From positions 3,968,001 to 4,032,000 of the forward strand of contig NZ_CP033924.1 of NCBI RefSeq assembly GCF_003815875.1: a stretch of DNA of 64,000 nucleotides, written 5' to 3'. Below the pieces are notes generated by a model that was given only the letters and a program-made list of their open reading frames with translations, was not told where the DNA came from and did no database searches. Below, in pieces: positions 35,484 through 44,022 of the stretch. Positions within the stretch are counted from its first letter, which is position 1. Every line of letters starts with the position of its first letter. Position numbers and translations under genes: made by a program. The stretch is from Chryseobacterium lactis (GTDB lineage Bacteria > Bacteroidota > Bacteroidia > Flavobacteriales > Weeksellaceae).

Positions 35484-35846
35484 ATGTTAAAATGGTTCTC
35501 CATATTATGCTCGATGATGTATGCACTTGCTACCACCAATGCGGGGGAAGTATTTAAGGTGCCGATGTTTGTAGAGCATTATATTGAATACCATGGAAGT
35601 TTATCCGAATTTGTGATGGAACACTATGACAATCACAAAAAAGATTCCGACTGGGATACCGACCAAAAGCTGCCGTTTATCAATCCACCTATTGTGCTGA
35701 CGGTACACGCCCAACTTCCGGATCTCAATTTTGAAATCAAAAAACCTAAAGAAATTATTATTCAGCAGAAAAATAGTTTTTATCAGGAAAAAGACTTCTC
35801 ACACCTATATCTTTCCAGAATTTTCCAGCCTCCACGGCTTTCCTGA
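35484..35846 (+). CDS. Small exported His/Glu-rich protein upstream of metal efflux genes
   Basis: 120 residues from ATG 35484 (an ORF start at 35436 would add 16). The N terminus (MLKWFSILCSMMYALATTNA) is a signal-anchor or signal peptide. The middle is rich in possible metal ligands: VEHYIEYHGSLSEFVMEHYD then NHKK and DSDWD. Similar HYxEH-type small proteins stand upstream of CzcA/CusA-like genes in Bacteroidota in my recollection. It may sense or bind metal in the periplasm and pass it to the RND pump 198 bp downstream. The function is inferred from composition and position only. Confidence 0.6.
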   Translation: MLKWFSILCSMMYALATTNAGEVFKVPMFVEHYIEYHGSLSEFVMEHYDNHKKDSDWDTDQKLPFINPPIVLTVHAQLPDLNFEIKKPKEIIIQQKNSFYQEKDFSHLYLSRIFQPPRLS

Positions 35847-35868
35847 TTGATCTCTGATTGAAAATTAA

Positions 35869-35892
35869 TGCTTTAAACTGCTGTTTGAAGCA
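35869..35892 (+). terminator. Hairpin after the small metal-locus gene
   Basis: TGCTTTAAAC and GTTTGAAGCA pair over 10 bp (one G-T) with a 4-base loop. No T-run follows, so it may be a partial terminator, attenuator or mRNA-stabilising stem before the RND gene. Confidence 0.4.
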
Positions 35893-36044
35893 CTCAATTC
35901 TTGTTACATATCAATTAGCCCCTCACGTCTTATAGTTGATCACAAAAGCTTATTTGTTAGCATCAAAAAGTTTAAATACTACAGTGTTTACAACCCTTTG
36001 TGATAAAAGCTAAAGAGTATCGGGTTTATCAATTATATTTTTCC

Positions 36045-39000
36045 ATGTTAAATAAAATTATTGAGTTTTCTGTAAAGAATAAACTCATCATTGCACTGTT
36101 TACGGTAGCGCTCGTCCTTTTTGGGGTATACGAGACTACTAAACTTCCCATTGATGCTCAACCTGATATTACGAATAACCAGGTTCAGATCATTACCACC
36201 GCACCTTCTTATGGAGCTGCTGATATAGAACGGCTGGTAACATTTCCTATTGAACAGGCCACCAGTAATATCAGTGGAATTACGGAACTTCGTAGTTTCT
36301 CCCGTTTCGGCTTGTCTCTGGTTACTGTCGTTTTCGATGATAAAACGGATGTGTATTGGGCCCGGCAACAGGTTCAGGAACGCTTACAGCTTGTTCAAGA
36401 GAATATCCCTGAAGGTATCGGTAAGCCCGAACTAGGACCAATTTCTACAGGATTGGGAGAGATTTTCCAATATGTGGTACGAGCAAAAAAGGGCTACGAA
36501 AATGTGTATGACGAAACAGAACTCAGAACAATTCAGGACTGGGTAGTCAGACGACAGTTGTTGGGAACCAAAGGAGTGGCTGATGTCAGCAGCTTTGGAG
36601 GAAAACTAAAACAATATGAAATAGCTATTAATCCTAACAAACTCCAGGCATTTAACATCAATATTAACGATGTGTTTTCCGCGCTGGAGAAGAATAACCA
36701 AAATACGGGAGGAGCTTATATTGAAAAGAAGGAAACAGTCCTTTTTATCAGGAGTGAGGGACTTTTGGGAAGTACGGAAGATATCGGGAATATTCAGGTT
36801 GCCGATACAAAAGAAGGAATTCCGGTACATATTAAAGATGTTGCATCGGTTAAGATCGGTTATGCAACAAGATATGGAGCCATGACTTATAACGATACCG
36901 GCGAGGTTTCCGGAGCCATCGTACTGATGCTTAAAGGAGAGAACGCCAACGAAGTTATTACCAATATCAAGCAGCGGCTGGAAAAAATTCAGGAATCTTT
37001 ACCTGAGGGAGTTGTAATTGAGCCTTTTCTTGATCGTGCTAAAATGGTTAACAATACCATCAGTACAGTAAAAACCAATCTGATGGAAGGAGCTTTGATC
37101 GTGGTCTTTATCCTTGTTTTGTTTCTTGGTAATTTCAGAGCAGGATTATTGGTGGCATCCGTAATTCCTTTAGCAATGCTTTTTGCCATTATCATGATGA
37201 ACATCTTCGGAGTCGGAGGAAATCTGATGAGTCTCGGAGCTCTTGATTTCGGACTTATTGTAGACGGAGCAGTTATTATTGTTGAAGCTGTTCTGCATCA
37301 GCTAGCACATAAAAAGCATTTCGGAAAAGACAATACACTTACCAAAAAGGAAATGGATGGGCAAGTCTCTGATTCTGCCACTAAAATGGTAAATAGTGCG
37401 GTTTTTGGACAGATTATCATCCTTATCGTATACCTTCCGATTTTTACACTTCAGGGAATTGAGGGTAAAATGTTTAAGCCAATGGCACAAACAGTTGCAT
37501 TTGCTCTGATTGGCGCTTTCTTACTTTCACTGACTTATATTCCCATGATGAGTTCTCTAGTGTTGAGCAGAAAGAAAAAAGTAAAAGACAATATTTCAGA
37601 CAGGGTGATGACCAAAGTAGAGGTAGGGCATCAAAAATTCCTGATGAAAGCACTTAAATACAGAAAAACAATCATCTTCGGAGTATTGATTCTTTTTGCA
37701 GGTGCTGTTTTTACCCTTTCCAGAATGGGTGGAGAATTTATTCCGTCTCTGGAAGAAGGAGATTTTGCTGTTGAAATGCGGATTCTGCAGGGAAGTAATA
37801 TCAATGAAACAAAAAAGGTAACTACTCAGGCTGCCAATATATTATTAAAACAATTTCCGGAAATAGAAAAAGTAGTCACGAAAATCGGAAGTGCTGAAAT
37901 CCCTACAGAACCAATGCCTATGGATGCCGGAGATATGATTATTGTATTAAAACCTAAAAAAGAATGGACTTCAGCAAAGTCTTTTCCGGAGCTTTCACAA
38001 AAGATGAGTGAAGCATTGAAAGTGATTCCCGGACTGACGACCGGATTCCAGTTTCCAGTACAGATGCGTTTCAATGAATTGATGACAGGAGCGAGGCAGG
38101 ATGTGGTTTGTAAAATTTACGGAGAAGACCTGGACAGTCTGGCTATTTATGCTAAAAAACTGGGGAGCATCATCAATACGGTGAAAGGAGCTCAGGATTT
38201 GTATTTAGAGCCTGTCGTAGGTGCTCCACAGGTGGTAATTGATTATAACCGTGCAGAACTTTCCCGCTACAATATTTCTATTGCGGAAATCAACAGAGTA
38301 ATCAATATGGCTTTTGCCGGGCAGACCGCGGGAGCTTTATACGAGGGAGAGAAAAAATTTGATATCGTAGTCCGAATGGATAATGAGCATAAAAAAGACA
38401 TTACCAGCATTCAGAATTTATTGATTCCTACGGCTTCCGGAGAGCAAATCCCTTTATCTCAACTGGCTAAAGTAGAGCTTAAAAACAGCCCGAATCAAAT
38501 TCAAAGAGAAGATACCAAAAGAAGAATTGTGGTAGGTTTTAATGTGAGAGGAAGGGATGTTCAAAGCATTGTAGAGGAGCTGCAACAGAAAACCAACAAA
38601 GAATTAAAACTTTCACCGGGCTACACTATTTCGTATGGCGGTGCATTTGAAAATTTAAATGAAGCTAAAGCGAGACTGGGAATTGCGGTTCCTATTTCAC
38701 TGGTAATGATTTTCCTGCTGTTATTCTTCGCATTTGGTTCAGTAAAGCATAGTTTACTGATTTATACTGCAATTCCTTTATCTGCAATTGGAGGAGTTTA
38801 TTTTCTGGCACTCAGAGGAATGCCTTTCAGTATCAGTGCCGGTGTGGGTTTCATTGCGTTATTTGGAGTTGCTGTTCTTAATGGAATTGTTTTGATCTCA
38901 GAATTTAACCGATTAAAAAAGAACGGAATAAAAAATACCAGCAGAATTGTACTGATGGGAACAAGGATCAGATTACGTCCGGTTTTAATGACAGCTTTTG

Positions 39001-40382
39001 TGGCTTCTTTAGGTTTTCTACCGATGGCATTAAGCAACGGAGCCGGAGCTGAAGTTCAGAGACCGCTGGCAACAGTGGTTATTGGCGGATTGATGCTGGC
39101 GACATTATTAACCTTATTCGTTCTTCCAATTCTGTACGTCCTATTTGAACATATTAATAAAGATAAAATGAAATTCTCAAAAAAAATAAACTATAAAAAA
39201 TTATCCGTTTTCCTGCTGATGATCTCTTTCGGAAGTTTCCAGGCTCAGGAGAGCATTACTTTTGAACAGGCTTTGGAAAAGGCGTATCAACAGAACGGAA
39301 CCCTTAAAAACTCAAAATTAATCTCAGAATATCAGGAAAAATTAAAAGCAAGCTACCTGGATATTCCACAACTGGAAGTAACGGGAGGATTCGGGCAAAT
39401 CCAGGGAGAAGAAACGGATAATTCATTCGGAATCTCTCAAAAGTTCAGCTTTCCGACTGTATATTCGAAAAGAAAACAGATGCTGGATGCTGAATGGACG
39501 GCCGGTGTGATTAATCAAAAACTGACCAAAATACAGCTCACTAAAGAAGTTACAGATGTTTTTTACAGAATTGTAGTCCTTCAGGAAAAGAAAAAAGTAT
39601 TGGAATATATCAGCCGTTTGTATGATAGTTTTGCTGAAAAAGCAGCTTTACGACTTAAAAAAGGAGAGGCTAATATTCTGGAAGAATCTACTGCCGCAAT
39701 CCAGAAAGAACAGATGAAAGTGCAGTTGAATGCCCTAGAAAATGATCTTAATATAGCGAAACTTCAGCTACAACTCCTTCTTCAATCTGAAAAACCTTAT
39801 GAACCTGTTGCGGATCAGCCTATTATGAATGTCGGGTTACAGATTTCAGAAGAAATGGTGAAACAGCATCCTGAACTTCAATATCTGCAGCAACAAATCA
39901 AAGTGGGAGAGGCCGAAGTACAGCTGGAAAAAAGCAGACTGCTTCCTGATCTTCTTATAGGATATACGAATCAGAGTATGAAAAATATTAATAATAACCG
40001 TTTCAATTCTGTTCAGGTCGGTGTGGGAATTCCATTGTTTACGAAAGGACAGAGGGCTTTGGCAAAGGCAGCACAGACAAAAATTGCCATTTCTGAAAAT
40101 CAATATCAACGAAAAGAAATCGAACTCAAAAACAGGCTGGGACAACAGCTCAACAATTATATGAACCAGCAGAGAATCATTGAAAATTATGAGCAAAAAC
40201 AGCTTCCAAAATCTGAAATTATCTTAAAGACAGCACAAAAGCAAATGGAAGTCGGAGAAATTGATTACCTGAACTGGGTGATACTCGTTAATCAGGCGGT
40301 AAAAACAAAAGCTGATTATATTGATCAGCTGGAAAGACTTAATCAGATCGGAGCGGAACTTAATTTCTTAATTTCAAAATAA
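36045..40382 (+). CDS. CusA/CzcA-type heavy-metal RND pump fused to a TolC-family outer-membrane channel
   Basis: 1445 residues from ATG 36045 (MLNKIIEFSVKNKLI, the family start; the GTG at 36000 is 15 residues too far upstream). Residues 1 to about 1035 are a complete heavy-metal RND transporter: helix 1, the large periplasmic loops, the DFGLIVDGAVIIVEA helix 4 motif, the second half with periplasmic loop and helices 7-12. Then residue 1042 is an in-frame Met (nt 39168) opening a signal-peptide-like segment (KKLSVFLLMISFGSFQAQ) and about 380 residues of TolC-family channel with long coiled-coil helices. A pump and its outer-membrane exit are thus one ORF. The lipoprotein adaptor follows 7 bp later. 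Metal (Cu, Ag, Zn, Co, Cd) not resolved. Confidence 0.92.
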   Translation: MLNKIIEFSVKNKLIIALFTVALVLFGVYETTKLPIDAQPDITNNQVQIITTAPSYGAADIERLVTFPIEQATSNISGITELRSFSRFGLSLVTVVFDDKTDVYWARQQVQERLQLVQENIPEGIGKPELGPISTGLGEIFQYVVRAKKGYENVYDETELRTIQDWVVRRQLLGTKGVADVSSFGGKLKQYEIAINPNKLQAFNININDVFSALEKNNQNTGGAYIEKKETVLFIRSEGLLGSTEDIGNIQVADTKEGIPVHIKDVASVKIGYATRYGAMTYNDTGEVSGAIVLMLKGENANEVITNIKQRLEKIQESLPEGVVIEPFLDRAKMVNNTISTVKTNLMEGALIVVFILVLFLGNFRAGLLVASVIPLAMLFAIIMMNIFGVGGNLMSLGALDFGLIVDGAVIIVEAVLHQLAHKKHFGKDNTLTKKEMDGQVSDSATKMVNSAVFGQIIILIVYLPIFTLQGIEGKMFKPMAQTVAFALIGAFLLSLTYIPMMSSLVLSRKKKVKDNISDRVMTKVEVGHQKFLMKALKYRKTIIFGVLILFAGAVFTLSRMGGEFIPSLEEGDFAVEMRILQGSNINETKKVTTQAANILLKQFPEIEKVVTKIGSAEIPTEPMPMDAGDMIIVLKPKKEWTSAKSFPELSQKMSEALKVIPGLTTGFQFPVQMRFNELMTGARQDVVCKIYGEDLDSLAIYAKKLGSIINTVKGAQDLYLEPVVGAPQVVIDYNRAELSRYNISIAEINRVINMAFAGQTAGALYEGEKKFDIVVRMDNEHKKDITSIQNLLIPTASGEQIPLSQLAKVELKNSPNQIQREDTKRRIVVGFNVRGRDVQSIVEELQQKTNKELKLSPGYTISYGGAFENLNEAKARLGIAVPISLVMIFLLLFFAFGSVKHSLLIYTAIPLSAIGGVYFLALRGMPFSISAGVGFIALFGVAVLNGIVLISEFNRLKKNGIKNTSRIVLMGTRIRLRPVLMTAFVASLGFLPMALSNGAGAEVQRPLATVVIGGLMLATLLTLFVLPILYVLFEHINKDKMKFSKKINYKKLSVFLLMISFGSFQAQESITFEQALEKAYQQNGTLKNSKLISEYQEKLKASYLDIPQLEVTGGFGQIQGEETDNSFGISQKFSFPTVYSKRKQMLDAEWTAGVINQKLTKIQLTKEVTDVFYRIVVLQEKKKVLEYISRLYDSFAEKAALRLKKGEANILEESTAAIQKEQMKVQLNALENDLNIAKLQLQLLLQSEKPYEPVADQPIMNVGLQISEEMVKQHPELQYLQQQIKVGEAEVQLEKSRLLPDLLIGYTNQSMKNINNNRFNSVQVGVGIPLFTKGQRALAKAAQTKIAISENQYQRKEIELKNRLGQQLNNYMNQQRIIENYEQKQLPKSEIILKTAQKQMEVGEIDYLNWVILVNQAVKTKADYIDQLERLNQIGAELNFLISK

Positions 40383-40389
40383 CAGCGTC

Positions 40390-41541
40390 ATGCATTTTAA
40401 AATATTATCAATATACAGCCTTGCTTTAGCACTCGTTCTATCTTCATGTTCAGGAAAAAAAGAAGAAGAAAAAACGGTATATGAAAATACAAAATTTACC
40501 AAAAACAAGGAAAATACGGTTCATCTTACCGAAAAGCAGGCTCAATCCGTAGGAATTACAACCACCACTATTCAGGACAGAAATATGGAGAAGCTGGTTC
40601 GCCTCAATGGGAAAGCGGAAATTGCGCCTTCCCATATCAGCTCGCTGTCAAGCATTATGGGTGGGCACATCAAGTCCATTACCGTCATCAATGGAAGTCA
40701 TTTCAGCAAAGGACAGGTATTGGCAATAGTTGAAGATCCGCAGTTTATTCAGCTTCAACAGGATTATCTGGTAACTAAGGCACAGCTTGAAGCGGCAAGA
40801 CTGAACTTTAATCGTCAAAAAGATCTTAACACCAGCAAAGCAAGCAGCGATAAGACCATGCAAACGGCCCAGGCTGATTATTCCACGTTGAATGCCACTT
40901 TAAAAGGGCTGGAAGAAAAACTTAGAATCATAGGAATTAGTGTTAAAGGATTAAATACCGGAAATATCAGAAGTAAAATCAATGTTTATGCTCCTTTTAC
41001 AGGATTTGTAAGCAAGATTCTGGTTAATAACGGACAATATATCAACCCGGCGGATACTTTATTTGAGCTGATCAATCCAGCCGGATTATTGCTGGAATTA
41101 AAAGTCTTTGAAAACGATATTAATGATGTAAAAGTGGGACAGGAAATTGTGGTTTACAACAATCAGAATCCTGACGTGAAATCCAATGCAAAAATTGTAA
41201 GCATCGTTCCAAGTATTGAAACCGGAGGTTCTGCCACTGCGGTAGCCAGGTTATCGTCCGTTAATTCTGATTTTGTAAAAGGAATGTACATCAATGCTGA
41301 AGTAAACATCAGCAGCCGGAATACACAAGGCCTGCCAAACGAGGCTGTAGTTTCTTTTGAAAATAAAAATTACGTTTTTGAAGATCTCGGAAAATCAAAT
41401 TATAAAATGATTCCCGTAACAACAGGTATTTCGGATGATCAGTTTACAGAAGTTATAAAAGCAGATTTTCTGAAGGAAAAAAAGATTGTCCAGAAAGGAG
41501 CTTATGGCCTTTTAATGATGCTTAAGAATAAAGCAGAGTAG
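40390..41541 (+). CDS. RND periplasmic adaptor lipoprotein (CusB/CzcB-like)
   Basis: 383 residues. Lipobox LSSC with Cys20, so a membrane-anchored periplasmic protein. Membrane-fusion parts: HISSLSSIMGGHIKSITVINGSHFSKGQ (biotinyl-lipoyl-like half), the coiled-coil hairpin around residues 120-185, and KINVYAPFTGFVSKILVNNGQYI (second lipoyl half) then the beta-barrel domain. It joins the RND pump to the TolC part, giving a full tripartite complex from two genes. Starts 7 bp after the fusion gene; a strong terminator follows. Confidence 0.92.
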   Translation: MHFKILSIYSLALALVLSSCSGKKEEEKTVYENTKFTKNKENTVHLTEKQAQSVGITTTTIQDRNMEKLVRLNGKAEIAPSHISSLSSIMGGHIKSITVINGSHFSKGQVLAIVEDPQFIQLQQDYLVTKAQLEAARLNFNRQKDLNTSKASSDKTMQTAQADYSTLNATLKGLEEKLRIIGISVKGLNTGNIRSKINVYAPFTGFVSKILVNNGQYINPADTLFELINPAGLLLELKVFENDINDVKVGQEIVVYNNQNPDVKSNAKIVSIVPSIETGGSATAVARLSSVNSDFVKGMYINAEVNISSRNTQGLPNEAVVSFENKNYVFEDLGKSNYKMIPVTTGISDDQFTEVIKADFLKEKKIVQKGAYGLLMMLKNKAE

Positions 41542-41576
41542 TAGATTTTCTTCGGAAATCATATAATTTTTAAAAG

Positions 41577-41619
41577 CAGAGGTTTTGTTTACTTATGAGT
41601 AAATGAAGCCTCTGTTTTT
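41577..41619 (+). terminator. Terminator after the metal-efflux operon
   Basis: CAGAGG (41577-41582) pairs with CCTCTG (41609-41614) and an inner TTTACT/AGTAAA pair, followed by TTTTTA. Ends the RND-adaptor transcript. Confidence 0.75.
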
Positions 41620-41630
41620 ATTATTATTGG

Positions 41631-41800
41631 TCTATCACAAAGACGCAAAAGGAGTATTTAAATGAGAATATCTTTAAGGTGCGAAGATTTTATCTGAGAT
41701 AAAATTGAATGCTGTTAATTTATTTTATCACACGCTGATTTTGCAGATTCTGCAGAGTTTTATCTCAATCTGCGTAATCTGCTTAATCAGCGAGAAAATT
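41631..41800. repeat. Two dispersed repeat elements in one 426-bp gap
   Basis: 41636-41700 holds CACAAAGACGCAAAAGGAG and TTAAGGTGCGAAG, material like the degenerate piece near 28890. 41733-41792 is a long imperfect inverted repeat: CGCTGAT..GCAGAT..TGCAGA against TCTGCG..ATCTGC..ATCAGCG, ending in CAGCGAGAAAA. Its ends match the copy at 17092-17153. No gene is seen between 41542 and 41967. Confidence 0.6.
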
Positions 41801-41967
41801 TACTCTAGGCACGCAATGAGTTCAACAGTATAAAATGATATTTAACATCTTTTGAATATTGTGGATATTATTTAATGCATAATTAATTTAAAAATGATAG
41901 TTTTAGGCCGTGAATTAGTTTTTAGGAATTTTTAGTTGCATTAAGTAAAAACTTTTATTGAAACATA

Positions 41968-43776
41968 ATGACAACTAAACCGTTACACAACTTCCATATT
42001 CCGGTAATGGGACTGGCTTATACGATAGACAGCCCGATTCGTGTTGCCCAATATGGAATATCTTCTGTGATTTCTATTATCGATGATGAGATTCTGGAAA
42101 AAATGAAAAACTTTTATACCCAAAAGTTTAATCTGGATTACTTTGAAATTACAACGAAAACAGAAGATTATCGTGCCAAAAGAATCACCGCCTATCTTGA
42201 TATGGTGGATGATATCGTGAATGAAAAATTTGAATCATTCAAACAGGAAGTATGCAAAAATAAAGAAACCTTGAAGGACTTTATAGCCATGCTTCCCAAT
42301 ACCTCTGATGTAAAAAACAGCCTTCAATCTTTTATTAATCAAAAGAGTAATTGGGGTACTCAGATCAGAAATTTCATTGAATCCAATCTTAAACCGGGAA
42401 ATATTGATGTCAATATCATGACCAAAGTTGATAAGGACAATTATCAAAAAAAGCGACAGCTTCCGGTCATGTATAATGATGCTCACGCGTCACTCCGAGG
42501 ATTTGCCAACAGTAAATTATCTTCTTCAATGGTATTGTCTGCAGGTATGAACCCCCGTTTGTACAGCTATATGGAGGAATTTGATGACTTTTTCCCGGAT
42601 CAAAACGGAGTTATAAAGAAGAAGATTATTCTTAAGGTAAGCGACTTCCGTTCGGCGATGATTCAAGGGAATTTCCTGGCAAAAAAAGGACTGTGGGTTT
42701 CAGAATACAGAATAGAATCCGGACTGAATTGTGGAGGTCATGCATTTGCCACAGATGGAATGCTTCTGGGGCCGATCATGGAGGAATTCAAACACAAAAA
42801 AGAAGAATTGGTACAGTCTGCACATACGCTGATGATCAATGCTTTGGAACAGAAAGGGAAACCTGTTGTTTCAAAACCTTTGGAGATGAAAATTACCGTA
42901 CAAGGTGGAGTAGGTACTTCCGAAGAACATCAGTTTTTACTCTCGCATTATACAGCCGATAGTGTAGGATGGGGTTCTCCGTTTTTGTTGGTTCCTGAAG
43001 CTACCTCTGTAGATTCCGAGACCAGAAATCTTCTTGTACGATCTAAAGAAGAAGATCTTTACCTAAGTACTATTTCGCCTTTGGGAGTGCCTTTTAATAC
43101 GGTAAAAGGAACTTCCAACGAAAAACTGAAGCATGAAAAAGAAGCCAAAGATAAATTTGGAAGTTCATGCCCAAAGAAACTTCTGGCATTATCCAAGGAA
43201 TTCTCACCGGAAGGAACATGTACTGCTTCAAAAAAATATCAGGATATTAAATTGAAAGAACTTCAGGCTGAACAAGGCACATTAACTGTAAAAGAATTTG
43301 ATAAAAGAAAGTCTGAAATTACAGATAAAGCCTGCTTGTGTGTAGGACTGGTGAATTCTGCTTACATGGAACAGAATATTAAGATTAAAGGGGAAAAACA
43401 AGGTGTTGTGATCTGTCCGGGGCCTAATATTGCCTTTTTTGATAAGGAAGTTTCTCTTTCGGAAATGGTACAGCACATTTATGGAAACAGGAATATCCTT
43501 TCGGATAACCAACGTCCAAACATGTTTATCAATGAACTGAAAATGTATATTGACTATCTGAAAAAGGAAATCGCGAATTCACCTGCGATCATTACTCATT
43601 CTCAAACAAAAAAATGGAATATATTTAAAAAAAATATAGCAGAGGGAATAGAGTACTATCACAAATTATTTGATACTTCTTCTTTCTTTACAACAGATGG
43701 GCAAACCTTACAACAACAGTTGCTGGAAAATAAATTATTGCTTGATGCTATTGAGATACCACAGGTCGAAAAATAG
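41968..43776 (+). CDS. Predicted FMN-type TIM-barrel protein (nitronate-monooxygenase / glutamate-synthase-like)
   Basis: 602 residues, not a family I can name with certainty. The N terminus (FHIPVMGLAYTIDSPIRVAQYGISSVISIID) looks like strand 1 of the nitronate monooxygenase barrel. Q312-GGVGTSEEHQF, with GWGSPFLLVPEA at 334-345, is like the phosphate-binding GGIGT and GTRF motifs of that family; GLNCGGHAFATDG at 252-264 also resembles the glutamate-synthase barrel. A late segment is cysteine-rich (SSCPKKL, GTCTASK, KACLCVGL), perhaps for an iron-sulfur cluster. It is about twice the length of ordinary nitronate monooxygenase. Single gene with a perfect terminator. An FMN-dependent oxidoreductase is inferred. 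Confidence 0.55.
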   Translation: MTTKPLHNFHIPVMGLAYTIDSPIRVAQYGISSVISIIDDEILEKMKNFYTQKFNLDYFEITTKTEDYRAKRITAYLDMVDDIVNEKFESFKQEVCKNKETLKDFIAMLPNTSDVKNSLQSFINQKSNWGTQIRNFIESNLKPGNIDVNIMTKVDKDNYQKKRQLPVMYNDAHASLRGFANSKLSSSMVLSAGMNPRLYSYMEEFDDFFPDQNGVIKKKIILKVSDFRSAMIQGNFLAKKGLWVSEYRIESGLNCGGHAFATDGMLLGPIMEEFKHKKEELVQSAHTLMINALEQKGKPVVSKPLEMKITVQGGVGTSEEHQFLLSHYTADSVGWGSPFLLVPEATSVDSETRNLLVRSKEEDLYLSTISPLGVPFNTVKGTSNEKLKHEKEAKDKFGSSCPKKLLALSKEFSPEGTCTASKKYQDIKLKELQAEQGTLTVKEFDKRKSEITDKACLCVGLVNSAYMEQNIKIKGEKQGVVICPGPNIAFFDKEVSLSEMVQHIYGNRNILSDNQRPNMFINELKMYIDYLKKEIANSPAIITHSQTKKWNIFKKNIAEGIEYYHKLFDTSSFFTTDGQTLQQQLLENKLLLDAIEIPQVEK

Positions 43777-43801
43777 TAGAATTTTTATTATTAAATATAA
43801 A

Positions 43802-43828
43802 AACAGCCTTCATCTGATGAAGGCTGTT
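43802..43828 (+). terminator. Terminator after the TIM-barrel gene
   Basis: AACAGCCTTCATC and GATGAAGGCTGTT form a near-perfect 12-bp stem; T-rich sequence follows on both strands, so it can also serve the convergent SusD-GDPD operon remnant. Confidence 0.85.
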
Positions 43829-43863
43829 CATATAAATATCAGTTTTTTGTTTATAATATAAAA

Positions 43864-44022
43864 TTACGGAACAATGATTTTCTTAGCCATTATCGTTTTT
43901 CCCTCAGCCTGAAGAATACAGGTATACACTCCTGAAGCCCAGCCGGACGTGCTCAACGGTTCTTTATAAGTTCCTTTGCTCTGAGTGCCGTCTTTAATCG
44001 TTTTCACTAAGGCTCCGGTAGT
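43864..44022 (-). pseudogene. Orphan C-terminal type IX secretion sorting-domain fragment
   Basis: Read on the minus strand this gives 52 residues and a stop: LVKTIKDGTQSKGTY, STSGWASGVYTCILQAEG, KTIMAKKIIVP. This is the last part of a type A T9SS sorting domain (VKT...GVY...KKIIV pattern). It starts immediately at the stop of the glycerophosphodiesterase gene but in another frame (offset by two bases relative to the GDPD codons), and a TAG closes its frame just upstream. There is no start codon. It is therefore the tail of a lost or deleted gene, or a former extension of the neighbour separated by a frameshift. Confidence 0.65.

Noticed and set aside
36000..36002. GTG start for the RND fusion
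   Set aside because: Homologous pumps start at the MLNKIIEFS methionine at 36045, and the extra 15 residues are not typical.
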